Positions 24,641-32,474 of a stretch of 49,855 nucleotides of DNA are shown here, piece after piece. Each line of letters opens with the position of its first letter. Within the stretch, counting starts at the first letter, position 1. Source of the DNA: a virus; IMG/VR virus record IMGVR_UViG_3300027708_000102, positions 1 to 49,855 of that record; one strand, written 5' to 3'. Under the pieces are notes generated by a model, which worked only from the letters and a program-made list of their open reading frames with translations, did no database searches and was not told where the DNA came from. The translations under genes and the position numbers were made by a program.

Positions 24641-25425
24641 CCCACAATAATACCCAGAGGCATGGCATTATCGATATAGAGATCAATGTCCTTTTCGAGG
24701 CGCTCCATCGAAGCCTTGCTTTCTTCCAACAGCTGAGTACCTTTGAGCGTGGTGCCACCCTGTGGACCCGCTAGCGTGTTGTACTTGCTGTATGCCTCTC
24801 CCAACATCCTCTGGCACCAAGCCAAGGTGTAATCTCTAATCCATGGGCGAGCAAATGGATCCTGTAGAATGACATCGTTTGGCCTATACATGTAGGCCCA
24901 TATCAGTATCTGTTCATTGCCACTGGGCCTGCGTACAAGACTCAATCGCTTGGTAACCGTATCAAAGGTATAGTTGATGTCACGACCAAACATGCGCCCA
25001 GCTTGATCAAGGTATTCGTAGAAAAGCTCATATGTCAACAGTCCGGCGCTATAGCCGCCGCCGGCTCCAGCCTGTAGGAGATAGAGGTTGGTATAAGCCA
25101 GGCTGAAAGGATCAATCTGAGTACCACCCGTTATACCACCTAAACCTCTGCGGAACAGTTGCCTCACGCTCACCACATTGTCTGGCAGGTAATAATCCGT
25201 GATATCGTTCTGTAAGAGCAGGAACAAGTAGCTTTCTTCATCCGCATTTCCGCTTCTCTGACGATACCGATCGAACGAAAAGGTTAGAGCAGCACTGTAA
25301 TGAGCAGGATCAAGTTCTATATCTACCATGCCGCCGCCCAGCATCAATTGGACTTCGTCAATTATCTGCTGCTGTAGAGGCGAGCTTGGATTTGAAGGTG
25401 GTACTGTAACTGTTGCTGTGACCAT
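24637..25425 (-). CDS. 13: gp13 neck protein
   Basis: A 262-residue protein matching T4 gp13 (309), which with gp14 forms the neck joining head and tail. The C-terminal part aligns by eye with T4 gp13: WIRDYTLAWCQRMLGEAYSK, GPQGGTTLKGTQLLEESK and the final MPLGIIVG (T4 ends PPFGILVG). The N-terminal half has IELDPAHYSAALTFSFDRYR, also as in gp13. A perfect TATAAATA late box lies 20 bases upstream. Unlike in T4, it is on the opposite strand to gp14 and gp15. Confidence 0.85.
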   Translation of the reverse strand: MVTATVTVPPSNPSSPLQQQIIDEVQLMLGGGMVDIELDPAHYSAALTFSFDRYRQRSGNADEESYLFLLLQNDITDYYLPDNVVSVRQLFRRGLGGITGGTQIDPFSLAYTNLYLLQAGAGGGYSAGLLTYELFYEYLDQAGRMFGRDINYTFDTVTKRLSLVRRPSGNEQILIWAYMYRPNDVILQDPFARPWIRDYTLAWCQRMLGEAYSKYNTLAGPQGGTTLKGTQLLEESKASMERLEKDIDLYIDNAMPLGIIVG

Positions 25426-25445
25426 TTTCTTTGGATCTCCAGCGA

Positions 25446-25453
25446 TATTTATA
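25446..25453 (-). promoter_or_regulatory. late promoter TATAAATA of gp13
   Basis: Perfect T4 late consensus on the minus strand, in the 36-base gap between the transglycosylase stop and gp13. Confidence 0.85.
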
Positions 25454-25461
25454 GCAGCGTA

Positions 25462-25914
25462 TCACTGTTCCTGCATGATCTTCATGACCTTACGGCAGTA
25501 TCTGCTAGGCTTATTTCGCCAAGATTTACCAAGTCCTTCGTTGTATAAGGTAGCTGCCCTGCACTGATCGTCTTGAGCTTCATCTAACGCCATGCGCATA
25601 TAGGTCATGCTGTATTCAAGATTCACTTCTGGCTCTAGCAGTGCGGCGCACTTGCCATTGAACCCTATGCCTCGAGCCGTGCCGCACTTGATCTGTCCTA
25701 GACCATAGTTGCCGCTGCTCAATGCCTTTGCGTCCCAATTACTCTCAACAGTCACTACAGCGATTGCCAGGGAGCTTGGCACGTTATGTTCTTGGGCCTT
25801 GTCAACTGTAAGTTGAACCAAAGGGTTGCTGCTGTGGTGCAACCCATCGGCACCAACTGTTTCACAGCCTGCGCATGCAAAACAGAAGGCTACGACCAGA
25901 GCCATTTTCATCAT
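25462..25914 (-). CDS. lytic transglycosylase, probable lipoprotein
   Basis: A 150-residue SLT-type transglycosylase that would cleave peptidoglycan glycan strands. The N-terminus MMKMALVVAFCFACAGC is a short signal peptide ending in a lipobox-like CAGC, so Cys17 may be lipidated and the protein anchored in a membrane. The catalytic Glu is in VESNWD (about residue 57), followed by SSGNYGLGQIKCGTARGIGF and TLYNEGLGKSWR, classic SLT motifs. The start is the first of two adjacent ATGs; a CTAAATA box (25924-25930) ends nine bases before it and no Shine-Dalgarno is seen. It may act in lysis or in cell-wall entry. Confidence 0.82.
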   Translation of the reverse strand: MMKMALVVAFCFACAGCETVGADGLHHSSNPLVQLTVDKAQEHNVPSSLAIAVVTVESNWDAKALSSGNYGLGQIKCGTARGIGFNGKCAALLEPEVNLEYSMTYMRMALDEAQDDQCRAATLYNEGLGKSWRNKPSRYCRKVMKIMQEQ

Positions 25915-25953
25915 TGGCAAATATATTTAGCCTCCACTGAAGCAAAAGTCAAG

Positions 25954-27003
25954 TTATCTGAACACCTTGATCACCAGTGTGTCCTTGTTGAGCCGCCCAT
26001 TTACGGGATGCCGCTTGCCTTTGATGTTATCATTCATGACCAGATCCACTCGCTTAACCGTGGCAGCGTCGCGTAAAATCACCAAGACCTTCTTGGGATC
26101 ACGCAGTGTCTTAGCAAAGCTTTTGGCTTCATCGTAGCCAGTAATCTTGGTGCCTTTGATGCCAAGCTCACCTTCTGCTGCCGCGTAGACATAGAGCTTG
26201 CGGCTCTTGCTGTTGTAGATCACAGCTTTGTTGCTGCCAGGGATCATAGCTGGGCTCAAGCTAGCCATGTCTGTGTTGAGGTCAACCGTCTTGAACTTAG
26301 CCTTGCTGGCCTGCTTAATGCTCTTGCGACTGACATCCTTGCTGCTGCTAACTGCCTTGGCATTGCCAGTGCTAGTAGCAAGCACGTTAAGCACGGTCAC
26401 GATTGGTTCGATGGTTTCTGCTACCAATCTGTTTTCCTTGTCGCGCATAGCATCCGCAAAGCTCTCCTTGAAGTGATCATAGAGACGCTTGAGCATCTGT
26501 TGGTTTGGCCTGTAGCGATCCAAGCGCTTCTTGGTCTCTTCCTCGATCTTAGCCGTGTCTGCTATGTACTTGCGCCAGACAGCTTCAAGGCTACTGTACA
26601 TGTTCACATATTCGATTGTGCGCCGTCCAGTTAAGCTAAGCTTGATGTCGTCGTCTGGTTCTTCAGCAACTACCTGCACCTTGAGCAGCTCTACCAGCTT
26701 GGACTCAAACCATTCCTTGGCCTGATCCGGCATTACTGCGCCGTGATCCATGCAGAATGTCATGCGACCAATCGTAGCATATTGCCAGGGCGAAAGTGCA
26801 TCCCAGTGATAACGTTCATCAATGTCCCTGTTGACCTTAGCCCAACCCAGGAAGCTCTGTTTTAGCGTGGGGAGATCGATCTCCACGCGAGCGTAGTCCA
26901 TGGCATGACGCCATTCTCTGAGGTGATTTTCGTTCTCAGGACCAGCATTAGAAAAGTCCACACCCTTCATCTTGCGTCCAGAAACTTGAGTTTGCTCGAT
27001 CAT
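25954..27003 (-). CDS. conserved hypothetical protein with early promoter
   Basis: A 349-residue basic, largely helical protein. The C-terminal segment (VLVILRDAATVKRVDLVMND, then GKRHPVNGRLNKDTLVIKVF) looks like a small beta-rich domain seen in proteins of other aquatic T4-like phages; function unknown. Residues 120-230 are charged helices. A GGAGG six bases before the ATG and a strong TTGACA/TACTAT promoter (27023-27050) mark it as an early gene, although it is surrounded by neck and lysis genes. No enzyme motif is visible. Host takeover or replication support are possible early roles, not demonstrated. Confidence 0.72.
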   Translation of the reverse strand: MIEQTQVSGRKMKGVDFSNAGPENENHLREWRHAMDYARVEIDLPTLKQSFLGWAKVNRDIDERYHWDALSPWQYATIGRMTFCMDHGAVMPDQAKEWFESKLVELLKVQVVAEEPDDDIKLSLTGRRTIEYVNMYSSLEAVWRKYIADTAKIEEETKKRLDRYRPNQQMLKRLYDHFKESFADAMRDKENRLVAETIEPIVTVLNVLATSTGNAKAVSSSKDVSRKSIKQASKAKFKTVDLNTDMASLSPAMIPGSNKAVIYNSKSRKLYVYAAAEGELGIKGTKITGYDEAKSFAKTLRDPKKVLVILRDAATVKRVDLVMNDNIKGKRHPVNGRLNKDTLVIKVFR

Positions 27004-27022
27004 CTCTGTCCTCCAATATGCT

Positions 27023-27050
27023 ATAGTAGCATGGTTTTAGGAGCTGTCAA
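27023..27050 (-). promoter_or_regulatory. sigma70-like early promoter
   Basis: Minus-strand TTGACA (27050-27045), 16-base spacer, TACTAT (27028-27023), 20 bases before the 349-residue gene. Spacing and flanks (AAAAAACC before, TGC directly ahead of the -10) match the promoter at 439-466. Confidence 0.8.
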
Positions 27051-27118
27051 CTGGTTTTTTGCTGATTTTTACATAATTTTATCAGCAGATTCAATGATAT
27101 AAACGCACGCAAAGCGCT

Positions 27119-27126
27119 GATAAATA
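27119..27126 (+). promoter_or_regulatory. late promoter box GATAAATA of gp14
   Basis: Plus-strand GATAAATA 26 bases before the GTG start of gp14, one mismatch from the T4 late consensus. It lies in the divergent gap shared with the early promoter at 27023-27050. Confidence 0.65.
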
Positions 27127-27152
27127 CCAATGCCGTAATCTGGGAGCGAGAT

Positions 27153-28286
27153 GTGCCACCATTAACCCTTTGGAAGGGTGCCGCAGTAAGGACAAACGAC
27201 TACAAGCTGTTCGATCGTCTGATCAGCGAGGAGTACCGCATAGGCGGTACTGAATTCTTGGTACACAAATACCTTGGACCAAAACCAACCGGGGACAGCG
27301 GTGATTTTACCCTGCCCAACACGGCGTTAGATGCACTCAACAGCGGACAGGACAACCTTCTGCAGATACAAGACGTGCTAAACATGGAGATACGCGATCG
27401 TGCCTACGATCAGGACGTGATTGCCCTAAAGGGACATTATCAGATCAGTGACACAGAATTTGACCTACGCCAGTTTGGCCTGTTCTTGAGCAATGAGACC
27501 ATATTCATCACCTTCCATCTCAATGACATGGTGCTCAGCATAGGTCGCACGTTGATGAGCGGTGATGTTATAGAGATCAGCCATCGCAGAGATGATCTAG
27601 CACTGGGAGATTTTGTGATACCAAAGTACTATGTGGTGCAGGAAGGAGCACGTCCAGCAGAAGGCTACAGTCCAACATGGTGGCCTCACATCTGGCGAGT
27701 GAAGTGTGATCCGATCACAGACAGCCAAGAATACCGAGACATACTCCAGAAACCAGCACAGGATCTCAATGGAGATCCAGTTCCCAATCCAAACGGCACC
27801 GGAACTCTCACCGTGGCTGACATGGTCAGCGTGTACAACCGCGAGATAGAAATCAACGACAGGATAGTAGCACAAGCTACCGCAGAGGTTCCATTCAGGA
27901 ACCTACAGGCACAGCAGTTCTATGTGTTAGATTCAAACGTACCGGTTACAATCTTGGCCAACGACGGCATTCCTCCAAACCAAAGCAAACCTGTACAGAC
28001 AGGCATAGCTTTTCCGCCCGGTGCGCCCGCAGGTACTTGGATACTGAGAGTGGACTACAGCCCACCTCAGCTTTATGAGAGAGTGCAGTTGGCAAACAAC
28101 AGCGGAGCAGTATGGACACGCTATGAGATAGATTACCGCACCAGCTGGACACCAAGTACTTCCGTGCTTGCTGAGTTCATAAATAATGCCACAGCAACGA
28201 GCACTCTTTCCAATGGAGTTGTTGTACCTCAGAGGCAGGATCTGCGCACGGTGCTGAAAGCCAAGCTAGACCCAGACATCATATAG
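27153..28286 (+). CDS. 14: gp14 neck protein
   Basis: A 377-residue protein of the T4 gp14 family (256 in T4) as found in aquatic T4-like phages: NDYKLFDRLISEEYRIGGTE, VHKYLGP, QDNLLQIQDVLNMEIRDR and FDLRQFGLFLSNETIFITFH. It would form the neck with gp13. It starts with GTG; GGGAG lies six bases upstream, and the ATG two bases earlier runs into a stop after four codons. The C-terminal 130 residues are beta-rich and extend beyond T4 gp14. It is followed after 11 bases by the endolysin gene. Confidence 0.85.
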   Translation: MPPLTLWKGAAVRTNDYKLFDRLISEEYRIGGTEFLVHKYLGPKPTGDSGDFTLPNTALDALNSGQDNLLQIQDVLNMEIRDRAYDQDVIALKGHYQISDTEFDLRQFGLFLSNETIFITFHLNDMVLSIGRTLMSGDVIEISHRRDDLALGDFVIPKYYVVQEGARPAEGYSPTWWPHIWRVKCDPITDSQEYRDILQKPAQDLNGDPVPNPNGTGTLTVADMVSVYNREIEINDRIVAQATAEVPFRNLQAQQFYVLDSNVPVTILANDGIPPNQSKPVQTGIAFPPGAPAGTWILRVDYSPPQLYERVQLANNSGAVWTRYEIDYRTSWTPSTSVLAEFINNATATSTLSNGVVVPQRQDLRTVLKAKLDPDII

Positions 28287-28297
28287 GAGCGAGATAG

Positions 28298-28912
28298 ATG
28301 GTAACCGTTGAGCAACTGCAGCAGATTTTTACGTCATCTGATCCAAGTGATCTACAAGAGATCTGTGATCCCTTGAATGCCGCTATGAACGAATTCAATA
28401 TCAGTAGTGACAGAGAGCAAGCCATGTTCCTAGCACAGTGCGGGCATGAGAGCGGCGGATTCAGTGTCGTACAAGAAAACTTGAACTACAAAGCCGAAGG
28501 ATTGACGAAGATCTTTCACAGATACTTCCAAGATGTAGACACAGCTAGCAGCTATGCGCATAACCCAGAAAAGATTGCCAATCGAGTGTATGCCAATCGC
28601 ATGGGCAATGGTGACGAAGACAGCGGCGACGGCTATCGCTATCGCGGTCGAGGTCTAATACAGCTCACAGGCAAGGACAACTACGATGCCTGCGGCGCGG
28701 CTCTAAAGGTCGATCTCACGGCAGATCCGGATTATCTAGAGACAGCGGAAGGTGCTGCTCGCAGTGCTGCATGGTTTTGGTCACACAACGGCCTCAATCG
28801 GTTTGCTGATAAAGACGATATCGTTGGCTGCACCAAACGAGTCAACGGAGGCACCATTGGCCTTGAAGAACGCACTCGTTATTATCAGATAGCAAAGTCT
28901 GTGCTAGCTTGA
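28298..28912 (+). CDS. GH19-type endolysin
   Basis: A 204-residue glycoside hydrolase family 19 (chitinase-like) enzyme used by many phages to cut peptidoglycan. FLAQCGHESGGF carries the first catalytic Glu (51) and QENLNYKAEGL the second (60). YRYRGRGLIQLTGKDNY and SAAWFWSHNGLNRFAD are typical of the family. There is no signal peptide, so release would need a holin, and none is obvious nearby. A GGAGCGAG site precedes the ATG. The 3' end overlaps the convergent small gene by 9 bases. Confidence 0.9.
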   Translation: MVTVEQLQQIFTSSDPSDLQEICDPLNAAMNEFNISSDREQAMFLAQCGHESGGFSVVQENLNYKAEGLTKIFHRYFQDVDTASSYAHNPEKIANRVYANRMGNGDEDSGDGYRYRGRGLIQLTGKDNYDACGAALKVDLTADPDYLETAEGAARSAAWFWSHNGLNRFADKDDIVGCTKRVNGGTIGLEERTRYYQIAKSVLA

Positions 28913-29113
28913 TTTCTTGATCATATCGCGCACGTCAGTTACTTTTTCGTGCTCGATCATGTCTATGATTTGGTTGGTCAAGTGTATCTCGCGCTTGACC
29001 AACTCGTATTTCACGTTCAGCTTGCGTAGCTCCTCGTGGTAAAATGCCAATTCCTGTTCCTTGCGCCTGCGCATCTCATAGATATCATCCAAGAGGATAA
29101 GCTTAGCAGTCAT
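28904..29113 (-). CDS. small coiled-coil protein
   Basis: A 69-residue highly charged helical protein (MTAKLILLDDIYEMRRRKEQ at the start, ending TDVRDMIKKSS), probably a coiled coil. Similar small proteins with LLLDDIYEMR-type starts occur near tail genes in aquatic T4-like phages; function unknown. An in-frame start at 29140 would add nine residues; the chosen ATG gives the family-like N-terminus. It is a single minus-strand gene between plus-strand endolysin and gp15 genes. A GTAAATA sequence on the minus strand near 29131-29137 may be its late box. Confidence 0.65.
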   Translation of the reverse strand: MTAKLILLDDIYEMRRRKEQELAFYHEELRKLNVKYELVKREIHLTNQIIDMIEHEKVTDVRDMIKKSS

Positions 29114-29137
29114 ACGTTTTACCCATGCAATATTTAC

Positions 29138-29145
29138 CATAAATA
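29138..29145 (+). promoter_or_regulatory. late promoter box CATAAATA of gp15
   Basis: Plus-strand CATAAATA 22 bases before the gp15 ATG, which also has an AGGA ribosome-binding site. Confidence 0.65.
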
Positions 29146-29167
29146 TCCATGAAAAGCAGGACAAAAC

Positions 29168-30829
29168 ATGGAATACTGGTACTCAGGACAGCTACGCAAT
29201 TATCGACTGCAGTTCATACGTGCATTTAGCAACTTCAGCTACAGCGTGGGAACCAATCCAGATGGTACCCCCATCTTAGTTAGAGTGCCATGCCGATATG
29301 GGGATCCAAGTAGGATAGCTGCTACCATAGTCAAGGGCAACAGCGAAAACAAGCTGTTGACCACACCATTCATTACCTGTTGGATAAGCGGCCTAACACT
29401 AGCACCAAATCGCCGGCAAGGACCTCAGATAGTTGATACTGTGCTGGTCAATGAAAGAGCCTACAATCAAGACACCAACCAATATGACAACACACCAGGA
29501 AATCGCTACAGCGTCAATCGCTACATGCCTGTGCCTTATGAATTAAGCATGTCGGTGGACATGTGGACCAACAACGAGAGCGTCAAGGAACAGCTGGTAG
29601 AACAGATCATGGTCCTGTATAACCCAGCCATAGAAGTGCAGACCAGCAATAACCCCATTGATTGGACTGTGCTCACTTGGATAGAGATGCAGGATCAGAT
29701 CACATGGAGCAGCCGTACCATACCCATCGGTACCGAAAATCCAATTGACGTGCTGACCATGGTCTTCCGTTTTCCAATCTGGATCACACCTCCTGCACAG
29801 GTCAATCAGCAGACTATCATTGAAAACATCGTTACCAACATCGTGCAGGGTACCAAAGAAACGCCCAATCAAGTAGAGTGGAGCGATTATGAGTTCCTAG
29901 CTAGACGCACATTCACACCAGGCGATCTCAGCATTTCCCTGACATGGATAGGCAATAACCAATATACCATGGAACTAGCTAGCTATGGTGGCAATCCAGT
30001 TGACAACGGTAACCAAGCCACTGTGACTTTCTCGCAGGTAAATCCGATTTTGGTTCCCGGCACCAGCTTCAGCTTTAACGGCATAGTCATACCAATCAAC
30101 ACTACCAACATAGCCACGTTCGTAGACAGTGCTGCTGCTCTGATGATCAATACCAGCTATAACATACAGCTGCAGAACTACAACACAGTGATGTTCATCA
30201 ACAACACAGCAGAGGACAACACCTTTACCAACGTGACCGGAAATCCGTTGACTGGTCTGGGACTGCTAGCAACCACCTATCCCGGTGGGGAACTGGCATG
30301 GTGGAGGTTGATCAACTATTACGGGACTTTGAATCCTTACAACATTTATGGTAATAATGCTAGCCAGATCACTGTTTGGACAACACAGCCAAACGTGGAT
30401 CCAACAACTACCTATCAAGCAGCAGGTTGGATTCAGCCACATCCAACGAACCAAAACCTACTCATATGGACGGTAGAGCCAGATAGCTTGCCCCCGACTA
30501 CCATAGCTCCAATCACAGCAGTGGTAAATCCGCAGTCCAAAGGACCAGGTGCGGGATTGCCAGCTGCTGCTCCAGGTCAAAGCTATCTGCTAACCGAAAT
30601 GCCATCTCTTAACAGCGTTAGCTGGGGCACTGTCACTGCCAATGCCAACGACATCATAACCTTCGATGGCACAAACTGGCAGGTCACATGGTCGGCTCAG
30701 AACTATCAGGGCAGCATGCAGTACGTACAGAACCTCTTTCAAGGCAAGCTGCTTGAATGGAACGGTACGCATTGGAGCGAGTACATATTGCCTCGCTACG
30801 CAGCAGGTTTCTGGCGCTTCGCTCTATAA
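29168..30829 (+). CDS. 15: gp15 tail terminator / sheath stabiliser, extended
   Basis: A 553-residue protein whose first 230 residues match T4 gp15 (272), the tail completion protein capping the sheath: FSNFSYSV, ILVRVPCRYGDPSRIAATIV, PVPYELSMSVDMWTNNESVK and EQLVEQIMVLYNPAIEVQTS. The C-terminal 320 residues are an addition: a hook IN-like unit near 285-347 similar in layout to those in gp18, then Trp-rich beta repeats (WNGTHWSEY, FDGTNWQVTW). Its stop codon lies inside the TATAAATA box of the next gene. Confidence 0.82.
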   Translation: MEYWYSGQLRNYRLQFIRAFSNFSYSVGTNPDGTPILVRVPCRYGDPSRIAATIVKGNSENKLLTTPFITCWISGLTLAPNRRQGPQIVDTVLVNERAYNQDTNQYDNTPGNRYSVNRYMPVPYELSMSVDMWTNNESVKEQLVEQIMVLYNPAIEVQTSNNPIDWTVLTWIEMQDQITWSSRTIPIGTENPIDVLTMVFRFPIWITPPAQVNQQTIIENIVTNIVQGTKETPNQVEWSDYEFLARRTFTPGDLSISLTWIGNNQYTMELASYGGNPVDNGNQATVTFSQVNPILVPGTSFSFNGIVIPINTTNIATFVDSAAALMINTSYNIQLQNYNTVMFINNTAEDNTFTNVTGNPLTGLGLLATTYPGGELAWWRLINYYGTLNPYNIYGNNASQITVWTTQPNVDPTTTYQAAGWIQPHPTNQNLLIWTVEPDSLPPTTIAPITAVVNPQSKGPGAGLPAAAPGQSYLLTEMPSLNSVSWGTVTANANDIITFDGTNWQVTWSAQNYQGSMQYVQNLFQGKLLEWNGTHWSEYILPRYAAGFWRFAL

Positions 30830-30832
30830 ATA
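30825..30832 (+). promoter_or_regulatory. late promoter TATAAATA overlapping gp15 stop
   Basis: Perfect T4 late consensus; the TAA at 30827-30829 is the gp15 stop, and the box ends four bases before the ATG of the tRNA nucleotidyltransferase-like gene. Confidence 0.75.
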
Positions 30833-30836
30833 TTCC

Positions 30837-31586
30837 ATGCTTACTGAAAAGATTGCCAAGCTCAACATCGATGAAAAGAAGTTTGAACAGGTGTTTACAC
30901 CCGAGGTACATCGTGTAGCTGACGTGCTACGCAAGTACGGATTTGATGCCAGAGTAGTAGGCGGAGCGGTGCGCGATTTCGTGCGCGGCAAAGCCCCTCG
31001 AGACATAGACTTTGCCACCGACGCTGATCCCAGCGAGCTAATCTACATTTTCAACATGGAAGACATTGATCACGATGACAAAGGCATTGGTCACGGAACC
31101 ATCAAAGCAGTGTTTCCCAATGGCAAAGTAGATGTTACCAGCATTGCCTACAAGCTAGAGCTCAAGGACGGAAAGGTACGCATCATACGCGGCCAAGACT
31201 GGGAACAGGATGCTCAGCACAGAGATCTCAGCATCAACAGCATGAGCATTGACAAAGACGGCACGCTCTATGATTACACAGGAGGTCTCGATGATCTGCG
31301 CAACCAACGTGTGGTCATGCTACCTGTGACACAGTATAGGATCAAGGATGACCCTCACTTGATCATGCGATGGTTCAAGGCACTGGGATATTTTAACAGT
31401 CCTCGTTGGCCCAAGCACGATCTCGAGATCATCAAGCAGAACATGCCTCTGCTAGCCAAGATCAAGGACGAAGAAAAGACTGATCGAGAGCTAAGCAGCA
31501 TCATGCGCAGCAGGCATGGACAGAAGATTGTGCGCATGATGTGCGACATGGGTGCAGACAAGTATCTGGGAATAAATTGCGATTGA
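30837..31586 (+). CDS. tRNA nucleotidyltransferase / poly(A) polymerase-family enzyme
   Basis: A 249-residue class II nucleotidyltransferase of the CCA-adding/poly(A) polymerase family. VVGGAVRDFVRGKAPRDIDF supplies the GG signature and metal ligands Asp56 and Asp58; HRDLSINSMSID and DPHLIMRWFKAL correspond to the RD-N and D-R motifs of the neck. The head and neck are present, but the body and tail of full-length enzymes (about 400 residues) are missing. The ATG at 30837 follows a TATAAATA box by four bases, without Shine-Dalgarno. It could repair tRNA 3' ends or add nucleotides to RNA; no tRNA gene was seen in the window. Confidence 0.85.
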   Translation: MLTEKIAKLNIDEKKFEQVFTPEVHRVADVLRKYGFDARVVGGAVRDFVRGKAPRDIDFATDADPSELIYIFNMEDIDHDDKGIGHGTIKAVFPNGKVDVTSIAYKLELKDGKVRIIRGQDWEQDAQHRDLSINSMSIDKDGTLYDYTGGLDDLRNQRVVMLPVTQYRIKDDPHLIMRWFKALGYFNSPRWPKHDLEIIKQNMPLLAKIKDEEKTDRELSSIMRSRHGQKIVRMMCDMGADKYLGINCD

Positions 31587-31610
31587 TGTGGCTAACCCAC
31601 ACAATAAAGC

Positions 31611-32474
31611 ATGAAAAAAGATCTAATCATAGGTTCGTTCACCAACTACAGCTGGGATAAGATCCAGTACTGGGTCAACAGCATAGACGCTTGCGGCTTC
31701 AAGGGCGACAAGGCCATGCTGGTTTACAATGCCGAACTGAGCACAGTTCAGAAGCTCAACGATCGAGGTTTCAAGATAATGGGATTTAGTCAGGATCCCG
31801 CCAACGGTAATCTCGTATACAATGGCCAGCTGATCATAGTCGTAGAACGCTTCCTGCATCTGCACAGCTTCCTTGATAATCTCATGAAGAGTGAGGACTA
31901 TCGCTATGTGATTCACACGGATGTCAAGGATGTGGTATTCCAGCGCAATCCCAGCGAATGGTTGGATGCCAACATGGGCAATGCTAAGATACTAGCCAGC
32001 TGCGAGAGCCTGCAGTATCAGCACGAACCCTGGGGCAACGAAAACTTACAGAACAGCTTCCCTTGGGTGTACGATAAGATGAAGACCAATCCCATATGGA
32101 ACTGCGGTGTTCAATGTGGCGTACCCAGCGTGATGAAAGATCTGTGGCTCAACATATATCTGCTTAGCGTAGGTAGCCAGCATGCTACCAAGGTTCACAA
32201 TCCCGATCAAGCTGCTTACAATGTGTTGCTGGGACTAGAACCCTACAAGAGCATCACCAAGTTTACCATGAGCGAGGACGGTTGGGCATGCCAAGCTGGA
32301 ACCAGTTATGATCCAACCAAGATGCATACCTTCAAACCGCACTTGCTTGAACCTCAACCAAAGTGGGATGGTGAGAATGCTACCACTAGCAGGGGGGCTA
32401 GGCATTACATACTTCATCAGTATGATCGCATCCCGGAGTGGAAACCCATAATTGAGGCCAAACATGCAGGTTAA
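31611..32474 (+). CDS. putative glycosyltransferase (GT-A type)
   Basis: A 287-residue protein with a GT-A-like pattern: an N-terminal beta strand (KKDLIIGSFTNYSW), YRYVIHTDVKDVVFQRNPSE with Asp104 and Asp107 as a DxD-like metal site, and NPIWNCGVQCGVPSVM followed by NPDQAAYNVLL, as in enzymes that place a sugar from a nucleotide donor. It begins a tightly packed plus-strand run of sugar-transfer genes and overlaps the next gene by 11 bases. Donor and acceptor are unknown. The ribosome-binding site is weak. Confidence 0.7.
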   Translation: MKKDLIIGSFTNYSWDKIQYWVNSIDACGFKGDKAMLVYNAELSTVQKLNDRGFKIMGFSQDPANGNLVYNGQLIIVVERFLHLHSFLDNLMKSEDYRYVIHTDVKDVVFQRNPSEWLDANMGNAKILASCESLQYQHEPWGNENLQNSFPWVYDKMKTNPIWNCGVQCGVPSVMKDLWLNIYLLSVGSQHATKVHNPDQAAYNVLLGLEPYKSITKFTMSEDGWACQAGTSYDPTKMHTFKPHLLEPQPKWDGENATTSRGARHYILHQYDRIPEWKPIIEAKHAG

